Notes under the pieces: model-generated
Told to the model about the DNA's origin: nothing
What the model saw: only the letters and a program-made list of their open reading frames with translations
The model's database searches: none
Made by a program: the position numbers and the translations under genes
Shown here: positions 20,219 to 37,332 of the stretch, one piece after another
How the letters are laid out: each line of letters starts with the position of its first letter
Position numbering within the stretch: the stretch's first letter is position 1
Source of the DNA: Halomonas aestuarii
GTDB lineage: Bacteria > Pseudomonadota > Gammaproteobacteria > Pseudomonadales > Halomonadaceae
DNA length: 64,000 nt
Reading direction: 5' to 3'
Assembly (NCBI RefSeq): GCF_001886615.1
Contig: NZ_CP018139.1
Coordinates: forward strand, 1,922,001-1,986,000

Positions 20219-21544
20219 ATGTCGCTTACAGGATTCCAGACCACCGCGGATGATCCGCTGATGCACCGCTGCGAGCCCGGCGAGGCGCCGGACGGGCACG
20301 AGGAGCACCCCGGCATTCGCCTGAACCCGGCGGTGCGCTATCAGCGCTACCTCGGCACGGGCGGGGCCTTTACCGAGGCGGCGGCGATCAACTATTCGCG
20401 GCTCGATGAGGCCGAGAAGGCCCGATTCCTCGAGGGCTACTTCTCGCCGGATGACGGCCACGGCTACTCCCTGTGCCGGCTCCCCATGAACAGCTGCGAC
20501 TTCAGCCTGGGCAACTGGGCCTGCCAGCCCTCGCCGGACGCGCCGTTCTCCCTGGCGCGCTATCGGGAGCACCTCTTCCCGATGCTCCGCGAGGCCGAGG
20601 CGACCCTGGGGCGCCCCATCGACCTGCTGGTGTCGCCCTGGAGTCCGCCCGCCTGGATGAAGACCAGCGGCGAGATGAACCACGGGGGCCGGCTGCGGCA
20701 GGAGTGCCGGGCTCAGTGGGCGCAGTCCTTCGTGCAGTTCGTTCAGGCGCTGCGCGAGGAGGGGTTCTCGGTGTGGGGCGTGACCGTGCAGAACGAACCC
20801 GAGGCGGCCCAGGCCTGGGACTCCTGCCTGTACTCGGCCACGGAAGAGCGAGACTTCATCCGCCAGCACCTGGGGCCGGCGCTCGCCGAGGCCGGGCTCG
20901 GCGAGGTGCGCATCGTCTGCTGGGATCACAATCGCGACAATCTGTATGAGCGGGCGCAGACGATCCTCGGCGACCCCGAGTCCGCCCGCTTCGTCTGGGG
21001 GGCTGGCTACCACTGGTACATGGAGGAGTGCTTCGACAACGTCCAGGCCGTGCATGACGCCTTCCCCGACAAGGGGCTGCTGTTCACCGAGGGGTGCCAG
21101 GAGGGCGGGCCGCATTCCGGCGAGTGGGCTGTGGCCGAGCGCTATGCCCGGTCGATGATCCATGACCTGCGCCGCTGGTGTCAGGGCTGGATCGACTGGA
21201 ACCTGGCGCTGGACACCTCGGGCGGACCCAATCACGTCGACAACCTCTGTTCGGCCCCCGCGCTGGTGGATCCCCGGCAGGGGCGGTTCGAGTGGCAGCC
21301 GTCCTTCCACGCCCTGGGCCACGTCGCGCGCTTCGTGCCGCCCGGCAGCGTGAGGATCCTCTCGGCCGCCGCGACGGATCGTCTCGACCACGTGGCCTTC
21401 GCGCGGGAGGACGGCACCTGCGTGCTGGTGGTGCTGAATGCCAGCGAGGCGGCGGTCGACTGGTCGCTGCGCCTCGGCGAGGCCGCCCATGCCGTGACGA
21501 CCCCGCCCCATGCGCTGCAGACCTGGGTGTTGTCCGGCAGATGA
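20219..21544 (+). CDS. GH30 family glycoside hydrolase (beta-glucosidase/beta-1,6-glucanase-like)
   Basis: A 441-residue protein of the GH30 clan-A fold. The acid/base is Glu193 in VTVQNEPEA and the nucleophile is Glu291 in LLFTEGCQEG. GTGGAFTEAAA near the N terminus and SPWSPPAWMK are family segments, and the C terminus forms the usual beta-sandwich (VLVVLNASEAAVDW). No signal peptide is present, so it should be cytoplasmic, unlike many secreted GH30 enzymes. The ATG at 20219 follows AGGAG. It is transcribed divergently from the GH1 operon under the same operators. Glucosylceramidase is the name such sequences often inherit. A beta-1,6- or other beta-linked gluco-oligosaccharide fits this context better. 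Confidence 0.9.
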   Translation: MSLTGFQTTADDPLMHRCEPGEAPDGHEEHPGIRLNPAVRYQRYLGTGGAFTEAAAINYSRLDEAEKARFLEGYFSPDDGHGYSLCRLPMNSCDFSLGNWACQPSPDAPFSLARYREHLFPMLREAEATLGRPIDLLVSPWSPPAWMKTSGEMNHGGRLRQECRAQWAQSFVQFVQALREEGFSVWGVTVQNEPEAAQAWDSCLYSATEERDFIRQHLGPALAEAGLGEVRIVCWDHNRDNLYERAQTILGDPESARFVWGAGYHWYMEECFDNVQAVHDAFPDKGLLFTEGCQEGGPHSGEWAVAERYARSMIHDLRRWCQGWIDWNLALDTSGGPNHVDNLCSAPALVDPRQGRFEWQPSFHALGHVARFVPPGSVRILSAAATDRLDHVAFAREDGTCVLVVLNASEAAVDWSLRLGEAAHAVTTPPHALQTWVLSGR

Positions 21545-21658
21545 GCCGACCCGATGGACGGTCACCCAAGCCGCCGCCCGCCTAGCGAATTGGTCGAGGC
21601 GATTTCCGGGGCGCGGCGCCATCCGCTAGAATGGCCCTTTTGCGGCGGGAAGGTGTGC

Positions 21659-22642
21659 ATGACCATCGGGGACCTGATCCGCCTGTTGAGCGATGGCGAG
21701 TTCCACTCCGGCGAGCGGCTGGGCGAGCAGCTGGGCGTCTCGCGGGCGGCCGTGTGGAAGCAGTTACAGAAACTGGAATCCCTGGGCATCCCCCTGGAGG
21801 CGGTGAAGGGCCAGGGATACCGCCTGGCCGAGCGCCTGGAGCTGCTCGACGGCCGCGCCATCGTGGCGGGCCTCTCGCCCGCGTCCCGCCCCCACCTCGC
21901 GCGGCTGTTCGTCGAGGAGACCCTGCCCTCCAGCAACGCCTACCTGCGCGAGCGCTTCGCCCAGGGAGCCGGGCATGGCGAAGTCTGCCTGGTGGAGCAG
22001 CAGAGCGACGGGCGGGGCCGCCGGGGGCGCACCTGGGTCACGCCCTGGGGCCGCACCCTGATGCTGTCGATCGGCTGGCGGGTCGAGTCGGGCGTGGCCG
22101 CCCTGGAGGGGCTGAGCCTGGCGCTCGGCGTGGTGCTCGCCAGGGTGCTCGAGCGCCACGGCGCCAGGCCACGGCTCAAGTGGCCCAACGACGTGCTGCT
22201 GGAGGGCCCCGGCGGGGAGCTGGGCAAGCTGGCGGGCATCCTGGTCGAGATCAGCGGCGACGCCTCCGGCCCCTGCGAGGTCGTGGTCGGCATGGGCATC
22301 AACGTCGAGCTGCCCCCGACCTTTCGCGAGGGCATCGGCCAGGCCGTCGCCGCGGTCCACGACAAGGTGCCGGGCCTCTCGCGCAATGCCCTGGCCGTGG
22401 AGCTGCTGGACGAGCTGCTGCCGCTGCTGGTGAGCTTCGAGCAGCAGGGGTTCGCGGCCTGGCAGGAGGCCTGGAACGCACGACACGCCTTCGCCGGCTG
22501 CGAGGTGGACATCCTGCAGGGGGGCGAGCGCGAGCCGGCCGTCGCCGGCGACGTGGATGCCGCCGGCAACCTCTGGGTACGCCAGGGCGAGCGGGAGCGG
22601 CGGCTGGCCGGTGGTGAAATCAGCGTGCGGAGACGGGCATGA
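21659..22642 (+). CDS. birA: biotin-protein ligase / biotin operon repressor
   Basis: A 327-residue bifunctional protein. Residues 1-60 form a winged helix (HSGERLGEQLGVSRAAVWKQ). The ligase domain has GRGRRGRTWVTPWG, which binds biotinyl-AMP, and LKWPNDVLLEG with the conserved Lys. A small SH3-like C-terminal domain follows. It activates biotin, attaches it to the carboxylase carrier protein and represses biotin synthesis. The ATG at 21659 is preferred for its GGAAGG site and correct N terminus; the frame is open back to 21554. Its stop overlaps the coaX start by four bases. Confidence 0.97.
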   Translation: MTIGDLIRLLSDGEFHSGERLGEQLGVSRAAVWKQLQKLESLGIPLEAVKGQGYRLAERLELLDGRAIVAGLSPASRPHLARLFVEETLPSSNAYLRERFAQGAGHGEVCLVEQQSDGRGRRGRTWVTPWGRTLMLSIGWRVESGVAALEGLSLALGVVLARVLERHGARPRLKWPNDVLLEGPGGELGKLAGILVEISGDASGPCEVVVGMGINVELPPTFREGIGQAVAAVHDKVPGLSRNALAVELLDELLPLLVSFEQQGFAAWQEAWNARHAFAGCEVDILQGGEREPAVAGDVDAAGNLWVRQGERERRLAGGEISVRRRA

Positions 22643-23478
22643 TCCTCGACCTGGATATCGGCAACACCCTGTCGAAGTGGCGACTCAAGGATGCCGACAG
22701 CAGCGAGATCCGTTCACGCGGGGCGGTCTGGACCCGCGAAGAGTGGCGACCGGGCGCCGATATCCCCGACCTCGACGTGGTCGAGGCGGTGCGCATCTCC
22801 AGCGTGGCGCGCAAGGCCGTCCTGCAGGAGACCGTGGGCCTGCTGCGCCGCCGGGTCGGCACCGTCCACGTGGCCCGCTCCACCCACGAGGCGCTGGGCG
22901 TCTCCAACGGCTACGAGGAGCCGGGCAAGCTCGGGGTGGATCGCTGGATGGGGGCCCTGGCGGGCTACCAGCTGGCGGGGGGTTGCTGCGCGGTTGATTG
23001 CGGCAGCGCCATCACGGTGGACTTCGTGCTGCCCGGCGGCCGGCATCTCGGGGGCTACATCATCCCGGGGCTGCGCCTGATGAAGGAGAGCCTCAAGCTC
23101 GGCACCCGCAACGTGGCCATCGACCCGGACAGCGAGGCGGAGGAGCTGCTCGAGCCGGGCCGGCGCACCGTGGAGGCGGTCAACCACGGCATCTACATGG
23201 CGGCGGTCAGTGCGGTCAATCGCATCTACAGCGAGGTGTGCGACCAGCAGGACGTCGCGCTGCCGATGCTGCTGACCGGCGGCGATGCCCGGGTGGTGTC
23301 GCGGGGGATCCAGGTGCCCCATGCGGTCTGGCCGGACATGGTCTACGGTGGGCTCGAGGCCTGCTTCCCGCTGACGGCGGCCGAGCGGGCGGGGCGCCTG
23401 TCAGGGGCGCCACGGGTCCCCTCGCCCGTCGCGATGGAAAAGATACGTGCCGCCCTTGCATTCTCGATGCTGCTTTGA
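22639..23478 (+). CDS. coaX: type III pantothenate kinase
   Basis: A 279-residue enzyme of the ASKHA fold that phosphorylates pantothenate, the first step of coenzyme A synthesis, in the cytoplasm. Motifs include DIGNTLSKWR at the N terminus, GVDRWMGALAGY and DCGSAITVDFV in the centre, and GGYIIPGL. The type III enzyme is not inhibited by CoA and needs a monovalent cation. The ATGA overlap with birA indicates coupled translation. The C-terminal extension (SGAPRVPSPVAME...) makes it slightly longer than typical, ~250 residues. Confidence 0.95.
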   Translation: MILDLDIGNTLSKWRLKDADSSEIRSRGAVWTREEWRPGADIPDLDVVEAVRISSVARKAVLQETVGLLRRRVGTVHVARSTHEALGVSNGYEEPGKLGVDRWMGALAGYQLAGGCCAVDCGSAITVDFVLPGGRHLGGYIIPGLRLMKESLKLGTRNVAIDPDSEAEELLEPGRRTVEAVNHGIYMAAVSAVNRIYSEVCDQQDVALPMLLTGGDARVVSRGIQVPHAVWPDMVYGGLEACFPLTAAERAGRLSGAPRVPSPVAMEKIRAALAFSMLL

Positions 23479-23553
23479 CAAAATGCGCCGCGTTCCGGGA
23501 AGGCGGGTCGGCACGCGTGTCACGCCCGATCAAGATCCTGTTAAAACAGAGAC

Positions 23554-23581
23554 TTGACACCGGAAGCAGAGGCGGTAGAAT
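23554..23581 (+). promoter_or_regulatory. tRNA operon promoter
   Basis: TTGACA (23554-23559) and TAGAAT (23576-23581) have a 16-bp spacer, followed by GCACCGCC. This is the same architecture as rrn P1/P2, just ahead of tRNA-Tyr. Confidence 0.85.
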
Positions 23582-23593
23582 GCACCGCCAGTT

Positions 23594-23677
<84 letters not shown>

Positions 23678-23725
23678 GTTTCAGCCGCTCCCGATGCGTC
23701 GGTTGCCGGCAGCAAGAGTGGGTCG

Positions 23726-23799
<74 letters not shown>

Positions 23800-23827
23800 G
23801 GTATCACGCGCTGATACCATCAGTTGT

Positions 23828-23902
23828 GCTCATGTAGCTCAGGGGTAGAGCACACCCTTGGTAAGGGTGAGGTCGACGGTTCAAATCCGTCCATGAGCTC
23901 CA
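23828..23902 (+). tRNA. tRNA-Thr(GGT)
   Basis: 75 nt. The acceptor GCTCATG pairs with CATGAGC and CCA is encoded. The anticodon loop TTGGTAA carries GGT. It lies where enteric and Pseudomonas clusters continue into tufB; here a terminator follows immediately. Confidence 0.97.
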
Positions 23903-23906
23903 TATC

Positions 23907-23941
23907 GAGAAGGCGAGCCGCGGCTCGCCTTCTCTTTTTCT
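23907..23941 (+). terminator. terminator after the Tyr-Gly-Thr tRNA cluster
   Basis: A perfect 14-bp palindrome (GAGAAGGCGAGCCG and its complement) is followed by TTTTTCTT. It is only five bases after tRNA-Thr and separates it from tRNA-Trp. No tufB gene intervenes, and the bases up to 24053 contain nothing else I can support. Confidence 0.92.
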
Positions 23942-24053
23942 TCTCCGGGGCCATGTCGTGCCGGGAAGGGGTTGCCAGGCGACAGGGCTTTCGCTATCAT
24001 GGCGCCCGCTGTCGTGCAGGCCGCCTGCAAAGGGTGGTCGCGGAAGCAGATAC

Positions 24054-24129
<76 letters not shown>

Positions 24130-24201
24130 GTCTTCCCCAGGCTGGCGAGATCTCATATACTTTCATGTTTCGATTGCCGCACCCTGAGGAGTCTCGTTTT
24201 C

Positions 24202-24570
24202 ATGAAGCATAACGCCGAGGTGCAGGAGTCGCGCCACGACGGACTCAAGTGGGCGGTTATCGTCACTTTGCTGGTCCTTGCCGTGGTCGGCAATACCTAT
24301 TTTGCCGATCAGGCACTTCTCTATCGTGTGCTCGGTGTCGTCGCGCTCAGCGTGGCGGCGGCACTGGTGGCGCTGACCACGGCCAAGGGTCGTGATCTGC
24401 TCGAGCTCGCCAGGAGTGCGAAGAAGGAAATTCAGCGCGTCGTCTGGCCGACACGGCCCGAGACCATTCAGACCACCGCCATCGTGCTGGTGGCCGTGCT
24501 CGTGGTCGGGCTGATGCTCTGGCTCATCGACACCCTTCTTGGCTGGGCGATGTCCGGCGTCATCGGTTAG
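24202..24570 (+). CDS. secE: Sec translocase subunit SecE
   Basis: 122 residues with three hydrophobic spans (about 15-33, 39-57 and 92-115). The conserved cytoplasmic segment [19 protein letters not shown] before the last span clamps SecY. SecE is an essential part of the SecYEG protein-conducting channel in the inner membrane. The ATG at 24202 gives the family N terminus; the frame is open further up into tRNA-Trp, which is ignored. nusG follows 8 bp later in the same transcript. Confidence 0.95.
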   Translation: MKHNAEVQESRHDGLKWAVIVTLLVLAVVGNTYFADQALLYRVLGVVALSVAAALVALTTAKGRDLLELARSAKKEIQRVVWPTRPETIQTTAIVLVAVLVVGLMLWLIDTLLGWAMSGVIG

Positions 24571-24578
24571 GAGTTTTC

Positions 24579-25112
24579 ATGTCCAAGCGTTGGTATGTCG
24601 TCCACGCCTACTCCGGCTTCGAGAAGCATGTCATGCGCTCGCTCATCGAGCGCGTGAAGATGTATGGCATGGAGGACCGCTTCGGCGAGATCCTGGTGCC
24701 GACCGAAGAAGTCGTCGAGGTGCGTGACGGCAAGCGCCGCAAGAGCGAGCGCAAGTTCTATCCCGGCTACGTGCTGGTCGAGATGGAGATGGATGACGAG
24801 ACCTGGCACCTGGTCAACGAGACCCCGCGTGTCATGGGGTTCATCGGCGGCACCAAGGAGAAGCCGGCCCCCATCACTCAGCGCGAGGCGGACGCGATCC
24901 TCAGCCGGGTGAAGGACGGTACCGACAAGCCGCGGCCCAAGACGGTGTTCGAGCCGGGGCAGTCGGTCCGCGTCATCGACGGGCCCTTCGCCGACTTCAA
25001 CGGGGTCGTCGAGGAGGTCAATTACGACAAGAGCCGCGTCCAGGTCAGCGTGCTCATCTTCGGTCGTTCCACGCCCGTCGAGCTGGAGTTTGCCCAGGTC
25101 GAGAAGGAGTAA
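24579..25112 (+). CDS. nusG: transcription termination/antitermination factor NusG
   Basis: 177 residues. The N-terminal NGN domain ([20 protein letters not shown]) binds the RNA polymerase clamp. The C-terminal KOW domain ([19 protein letters not shown]) contacts Rho or ribosomal protein S10. It couples transcription to translation and supports rRNA antitermination through boxA. It is next to secE, as in most bacteria. Confidence 0.97.
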   Translation: MSKRWYVVHAYSGFEKHVMRSLIERVKMYGMEDRFGEILVPTEEVVEVRDGKRRKSERKFYPGYVLVEMEMDDETWHLVNETPRVMGFIGGTKEKPAPITQREADAILSRVKDGTDKPRPKTVFEPGQSVRVIDGPFADFNGVVEEVNYDKSRVQVSVLIFGRSTPVELEFAQVEKE

Positions 25113-25137
25113 CCTTCCGGCCGCACTGTTTTCGTGG

Positions 25138-25204
25138 CGGCCACCCGCGGGTGGCCGTGTAACCCGGGGAGCCGAAAGGCGCTACTACCCAACTGGAGTC
25201 CATC
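25138..25204 (+). promoter_or_regulatory. rplK leader, possible L1 binding region
   Basis: A perfect palindromic hairpin (CGGCCACCCG / CGGGTGGCCG) is followed by GGGAGCCGAAAGGCGC, just ahead of rplK. In E. coli L1 represses its own operon by binding the rplK leader. The resemblance here is only positional, and there is no T-tract. Confidence 0.35.
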
Positions 25205-25636
25205 ATGGCCAAGAAAGTACAGGCTTACATCAAGCTGCAGGTCGCAGCTGGCAAGGCCAACCCGAGTCCCCCCGTGGGTCCCGCGCTGGGTCAGCACGGT
25301 GTCAACATCATGGAGTTCTGCAAGGCCTTCAACGCCGCGACCCAGGACATCGAGCCGGGTCTGCCGACGCCCGTGGTCATCACCGTCTATTCCGACCGCA
25401 GCTTCACCTTCATCACCAAGACCCCGCCCGCGGCGGTCCTGCTGAAGAAGGCGGCTGGCATCAAGTCTGGCTCCGGCGAGCCGAACAAGAAGAAGGTCGG
25501 TACCGTGACCCGCGAGCAGCTCGAGGAGATCGCCAAGACCAAGGAGCCCGATCTGACGGCTGCCGACCTCGACGCCGCGGTGCGTACCATTGCCGGTAGC
25601 GCCCGCAGCATGGGCCTGAACGTGGAGGGTCTCTGA
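25205..25636 (+). CDS. rplK: 50S ribosomal protein L11
   Basis: 143 residues. The N-terminal domain starts [21 protein letters not shown], with the conserved [13 protein letters not shown] loop. The C-terminal domain binds the GTPase-associated region of 23S rRNA. L11 helps couple EF-G action and RelA sensing of uncharged tRNA. It is two bases ahead of rplA in the same operon. Confidence 0.98.
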   Translation: MAKKVQAYIKLQVAAGKANPSPPVGPALGQHGVNIMEFCKAFNAATQDIEPGLPTPVVITVYSDRSFTFITKTPPAAVLLKKAAGIKSGSGEPNKKKVGTVTREQLEEIAKTKEPDLTAADLDAAVRTIAGSARSMGLNVEGL

Positions 25637-25638
25637 TC

Positions 25639-26331
25639 ATGGCCAAGCTTACCAAGCGCGCACAGCAGATTCGCGAGAAGGTTGACGCCAACAAGGCCTA
25701 CTCCCTCGACGAGGCCGTGGCCCTGCTCTCCGAGCTGTCCACCGTCAAGTTCAAGGAGTCCCTGGACGTCGCCATCAACCTGGGCGTCGACCCGCGGAAA
25801 TCCGACCAGGTCGTGCGTGGCGCCACCGTCATGCCCAACGGTACCGGCAAGGACGTGCGTGTCGCCGTCTTTACCCAGGGTGCCAACGCCGATGCCGCCA
25901 AGGAAGCCGGTGCCGACATCGTCGGCATGGACGACCTGGCCGAGCAGGTCAAGAAGGGCCAGCTGGACTTCGACGTGGTCATTGCCTCGCCGGACGCCAT
26001 GCGCGTCGTCGGCCAGCTGGGCCAGATCCTCGGTCCGCGCGGCCTGATGCCGAACCCCAAGGTCGGCACCGTGACTCCGGACGTGGCCACCGCGGTCAAG
26101 AACGCCAAGGCCGGTCAGGTGCGCTTCCGTACCGACAAGAACGGCATCATCCATACCACTCTGGGCAAGGTCGACTTCGACGCTGCCGCCATCCAGGGCA
26201 ACCTGGAGGCGCTGGTCGCCGACCTGAAGAAGCTCAAGCCGAGCACGTCCAAGGGTATCTATCTGAAGAAGGTCACCCTGTCCACCACCATGGGCCCGGG
26301 TCTGACCATCGATCATTCCGCCCTGGTCTGA
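25639..26331 (+). CDS. rplA: 50S ribosomal protein L1
   Basis: 230 residues. It forms the L1 stalk that helps move deacylated tRNA out of the E site, and in E. coli it represses translation of its own operon. The conserved [20 protein letters not shown] lies near residues 118-140. The C-terminal [17 protein letters not shown] is typical. The start is two bases after rplK, indicating coupling. Confidence 0.98.
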   Translation: MAKLTKRAQQIREKVDANKAYSLDEAVALLSELSTVKFKESLDVAINLGVDPRKSDQVVRGATVMPNGTGKDVRVAVFTQGANADAAKEAGADIVGMDDLAEQVKKGQLDFDVVIASPDAMRVVGQLGQILGPRGLMPNPKVGTVTPDVATAVKNAKAGQVRFRTDKNGIIHTTLGKVDFDAAAIQGNLEALVADLKKLKPSTSKGIYLKKVTLSTTMGPGLTIDHSALV

Positions 26332-26344
26332 CCGGGCGGCGATC

Positions 26345-26591
26345 GAGACGATTGCAGGAACTTTGCGGTCCCCGTGCCGGGCTATCCTCGCCGGCGGGGC
26401 ACCGTCAAAGACCGCAGGCGCCGCTCCTCCCCGGAAGAGCGGCTTAATCTTCCCCCGGGAAGGCCTGCGCAGATGGTGTGGCCGCCAGATCTCTGGTGAG
26501 CACCATCACCCAGGACTCCCGACCTCCGGTCGGGAGAGATGGTAACCACCGGAATCCTCTCGCGAGGTTCCGGCACGAAGGAGTGATCACT
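26345..26591 (+). promoter_or_regulatory. L10 leader (rplJ autoregulatory mRNA region)
   Basis: The 260-bp gap between rplA and rplJ is filled with stem-loops, including CTCCCGACC/GGTCGGGAG (26515-26535) and a GGAA..CCTC/GAGG..TTCC hairpin (26552-26573), and ends at the AAGGAG of rplJ. In E. coli the L10-(L12)4 complex binds a kink-turned leader at this position and represses rplJL translation. I infer the same role from position and structure. The exact L10 site was not mapped. Confidence 0.65.
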
Positions 26592-27095
26592 GTGCCACTA
26601 GCACTCGAAGGCAAGAAGGCAATCGTTGCCGAGGTCAGTGAAGCGGCCAAGGATGCACTCTCCGTCGTAGTTGCCGATTCTCGCGGCGTCGCGGTCAGCG
26701 CGATGACCGACCTGCGCAAGCAGGCCCGCGAGAATGGCGTGCAGATCCGTGTTGTCCGCAACACCCTGGCACGCCGCGCCCTGTCTGGAACTCCCTGGGA
26801 GATTCTGGACGAGACCTTCTCCGGTCCGACCATGCTGGCTTTCTCCTACGAGCATCCGGGCGCTGCCGCCCGCCTGTTCAAGGAGTTCGCCAAGGGTCAG
26901 AAGGAGTTCGAGGTCAAGGCGCTGGCCTACGAAGGCGAGCTGATCCCGGCAAGCGACATCGACCGTCTGGCAACCCTGCCGACCTACGATGAGGCGATCG
27001 CCAAGCTGATGTCCGTCATGAAGGAAGCTTCTGCCGGCAAGCTGGTCCGTACCCTTGCGGCGCTGCGCGACCAGAAGCAGGAAGAGGCCGCCTGA
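26592..27095 (+). CDS. rplJ: 50S ribosomal protein L10
   Basis: 167 residues. It forms the base of the L12 stalk and binds 23S rRNA near the GTPase centre. The N terminus reads [21 protein letters not shown], and the C-terminal helix, which recruits L12 dimers, is [21 protein letters not shown]. The GTG at 26592 is chosen because AAGGAG lies eight bases upstream; an earlier GTG at 26583 overlaps the ribosome site itself. The frame open to 26478 belongs to the leader. Confidence 0.95.
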   Translation: MPLALEGKKAIVAEVSEAAKDALSVVVADSRGVAVSAMTDLRKQARENGVQIRVVRNTLARRALSGTPWEILDETFSGPTMLAFSYEHPGAAARLFKEFAKGQKEFEVKALAYEGELIPASDIDRLATLPTYDEAIAKLMSVMKEASAGKLVRTLAALRDQKQEEAA

Positions 27096-27185
27096 ACGGC
27101 AAACTCTTGCGCTCAGCCTGAATCGAACATTGAATCCCCGAGCCATCGCGATGCCGAGGCTCCCGCAAAGTTAGGAATCTAGACA

Positions 27186-27557
27186 ATGGCACTGACCAAA
27201 GAAGACATCATCAACGCCGTCGCCGACATGTCCGTGATGGAAGTGGCCGAGCTGATCGAGGCCATGGAAGAGAAGTTCGGTGTCTCTGCCGCCGCTGCCG
27301 TCGTGGCCGGCCCGGGTGGCGGCGAAGCCGCCGTCGAGGAAGAGCAGACCGAATTCGACCTGGTGCTGACCGGCGCTGGCGACAAGAAGGTCAACGTGAT
27401 CAAGGCCGTCCGCGAGATCACCGGCCTGGGCCTGAAGGAAGCCAAGGGTGCCGTCGACGGCGCACCGGCGACCATCAAGGAAGCCATGTCCAAGGACGAC
27501 GCCGAAGCAGCGAAGAAGAAGCTGGAAGAAGCCGGCGCGAGCGTGGAGCTCAAGTAA
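27186..27557 (+). CDS. rplL: 50S ribosomal protein L7/L12
   Basis: 123 residues, acidic and Ala-rich. The N-terminal dimerisation helices ([26 protein letters not shown]) are followed by an Ala/Gly hinge (residues ~36-50) and the globular domain ([32 protein letters not shown]), which contacts translation factors. Present in several copies per ribosome. It is followed by a spacer with an attenuator before rpoB. Confidence 0.98.
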   Translation: MALTKEDIINAVADMSVMEVAELIEAMEEKFGVSAAAAVVAGPGGGEAAVEEEQTEFDLVLTGAGDKKVNVIKAVREITGLGLKEAKGAVDGAPATIKEAMSKDDAEAAKKKLEEAGASVELK

Positions 27558-27596
27558 CCCTTGTGCCCATGGCTTCACGCGCTGCGTAAGCTTCCA

Positions 27597-27632
27597 CGGC
27601 TGGTGGCGGGACACCCGCTGCCGGCCTTTTTC
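27597..27632 (+). terminator. rplL-rpoB attenuator
   Basis: An imperfect GC-rich hairpin (GGCTGGTGGCGGG / CCCGCTGCCGGCC, loop ACA) is followed by TTTTTCT. It lies 40 bases after rplL. A partial terminator at this place reduces rpoBC transcription relative to the L12 genes in E. coli. Confidence 0.8.
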
Positions 27633-27678
27633 TGTTGTCACTAGACGGTTGCCCTCGGGCCACCGCTAGCCGAATTCC

Positions 27679-27710
27679 GACGGCGAGCCTCCTGGTGGAG
27701 GCTTGCCGTC
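27679..27710 (+). promoter_or_regulatory. hairpin in the rplL-rpoB spacer, likely RNase III processing site
   Basis: GACGGCGAGCCTCC pairs with GGAGGCTTGCCGTC over a 4-base loop with one wobble, and no T-run follows. E. coli has an RNase III site at the equivalent place. Function here is by analogy. Confidence 0.6.
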
Positions 27711-27788
27711 AGCGCCTGACGGAGCCGTACCCGTCGGGTGACGCCGACACGCATCGGTCACCCATGGTGAACAAGCTGGGGAATACAG

Positions 27789-31868
<4,080 letters not shown>

Positions 31869-31955
31869 GGCTGCACCGCCTGCGCTTCACAGAATGACGG
31901 TCCGCGGGGGCGGCAACGCCCCCGCCCATGACAACTCCGCAACGGAGCCGACCCC

Positions 31956-36173
<4,218 letters not shown>

Positions 36174-36187
36174 CGCCCGCGTCCCTG

Positions 36188-36213
36188 CCCGCGCCTTCCC
36201 CGGAAGGCGCGGG
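36188..36213 (+). terminator. hairpin after rpoC
   Basis: CCCGCGCCTTC and GAAGGCGCGGG form an 11-bp stem with a CCCG loop, 15 bases after the rpoC stop. There is no T-run; the str -35 starts two bases later. Probably a weak or factor-assisted terminator. Confidence 0.5.
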
Positions 36214-36214
36214 C

Positions 36215-36244
36215 TTGACGACGCGCCCCGTCAGCCATTAGAAT
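36215..36244 (+). promoter_or_regulatory. str operon promoter
   Basis: TTGACG (36215-36220) and TAGAAT (36239-36244) have an 18-bp spacer, followed by the discriminator GCGCAGCC. It drives rpsL-rpsG-fusA-tuf. Confidence 0.75.
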
Positions 36245-36324
36245 GCGCAGCCTTTAACAGTGGGGCGGGTGCGCCCGCACCTGCTGGAAAAGGCAAGGCA
36301 ACCCATTGGAGTCAGCTACACACC

Positions 36325-36699
36325 ATGGCAACGATCAATCAGCTCGTGCGCAAGCCGCGCAAGCGCCAGGCCGCCAAGAGCGACGTGCCTGCGCTGCAGG
36401 CCTGCCCGCAGAAGCGCGGCGTCTGCACCCGCGTCTACACCACCACCCCGAAGAAGCCGAACTCCGCACTGCGTAAGGTGTGCCGTGTTCGCCTGACCAA
36501 CGGCTACGAGGTCTCCTCGTACATCGGCGGTGAAGGCCACAACCTCCAGGAGCACTCCGTGGTCCTGATCCGTGGCGGTCGTGTGAAGGACCTTCCCGGT
36601 GTGCGTTATCACACCGTGCGCGGCGCCCTGGACACCTCCGGCGTGCAGAACCGCAAGCAGGGCCGTTCCAAGTACGGCACCAAGCGTCCGAAGGTCTGA
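36325..36699 (+). CDS. rpsL: 30S ribosomal protein S12
   Basis: 124 residues, the same as E. coli. It lies at the decoding centre and influences accuracy. The streptomycin-relevant lysines are both wild type: [14 protein letters not shown] (Lys43 counting Met) and [13 protein letters not shown] (Lys88). The ATG at 36325 gives the standard [12 protein letters not shown] start; a longer frame overlaps rpoC and is ignored. First gene of the str operon. Confidence 0.98.
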   Translation: MATINQLVRKPRKRQAAKSDVPALQACPQKRGVCTRVYTTTPKKPNSALRKVCRVRLTNGYEVSSYIGGEGHNLQEHSVVLIRGGRVKDLPGVRYHTVRGALDTSGVQNRKQGRSKYGTKRPKV

Positions 36700-36817
36700 C
36701 CGGCCTCGTACGCAGCAGTCACCCCATTTTGACCACGGTCTGATAAGAGTAAGGTCGAGCGCTGCCGTCGGCAGGAGTCTCGGGTTTACCTGAAGGATCC
36801 TTTGATGAGGGCTTATC

Positions 36818-37288
36818 ATGCCTAGAAGAAGAGTTGCGGCCAAGCGCGAGATCCTGCCGGATCCCAAGTTCGGAAGTGAGCGCCTGGCGAAGTTCATGAA
36901 CCACCTGATGATCGGCGGCAAGAAGTCCGTAGCTGAGCGCATCGTCTACGGTGCGCTGGACAGGGTTGCCGAGCGCAGCAAGGAAGAGCCGCTGGAGATC
37001 TTCGACAAGGCGCTGGAAGCCATCCAGCCCATGGTCGAGGTCAAGTCCCGCCGCGTCGGCGGCGCGACCTATCAGGTGCCCGTGGAAGTTCGCCCCTCGC
37101 GCCGTCATGCGCTGGCCATGCGCTGGCTGGTCGATGCGGCCCGTCGCCGTGGCGAGAAGACCATGGTACTGCGCCTCGCCGGCGAGATGCTCGATGCCGC
37201 CGAAGGCAAGGGCTCGGCCGTCAAGAAGCGTGAAGACGTGCATCGTATGGCAGAAGCCAACAAGGCCTTCTCTCACTACCGCTTCTAA
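36818..37288 (+). CDS. rpsG: 30S ribosomal protein S7
   Basis: 156 residues. S7 nucleates assembly of the 30S head and touches the E-site tRNA. The sequence starts [20 protein letters not shown] and includes [24 protein letters not shown], the hallmark of the family. In E. coli S7 represses the str operon; the gap of 118 bp from rpsL could hold its site, but I do not see a clear match. fusA follows 44 bp later. Confidence 0.98.
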   Translation: MPRRRVAAKREILPDPKFGSERLAKFMNHLMIGGKKSVAERIVYGALDRVAERSKEEPLEIFDKALEAIQPMVEVKSRRVGGATYQVPVEVRPSRRHALAMRWLVDAARRRGEKTMVLRLAGEMLDAAEGKGSAVKKREDVHRMAEANKAFSHYRF

Positions 37289-37332
37289 GTGCGCCGTTTC
37301 CAGCGCATCGCCAACCAACGGGGAGTTCCAAC

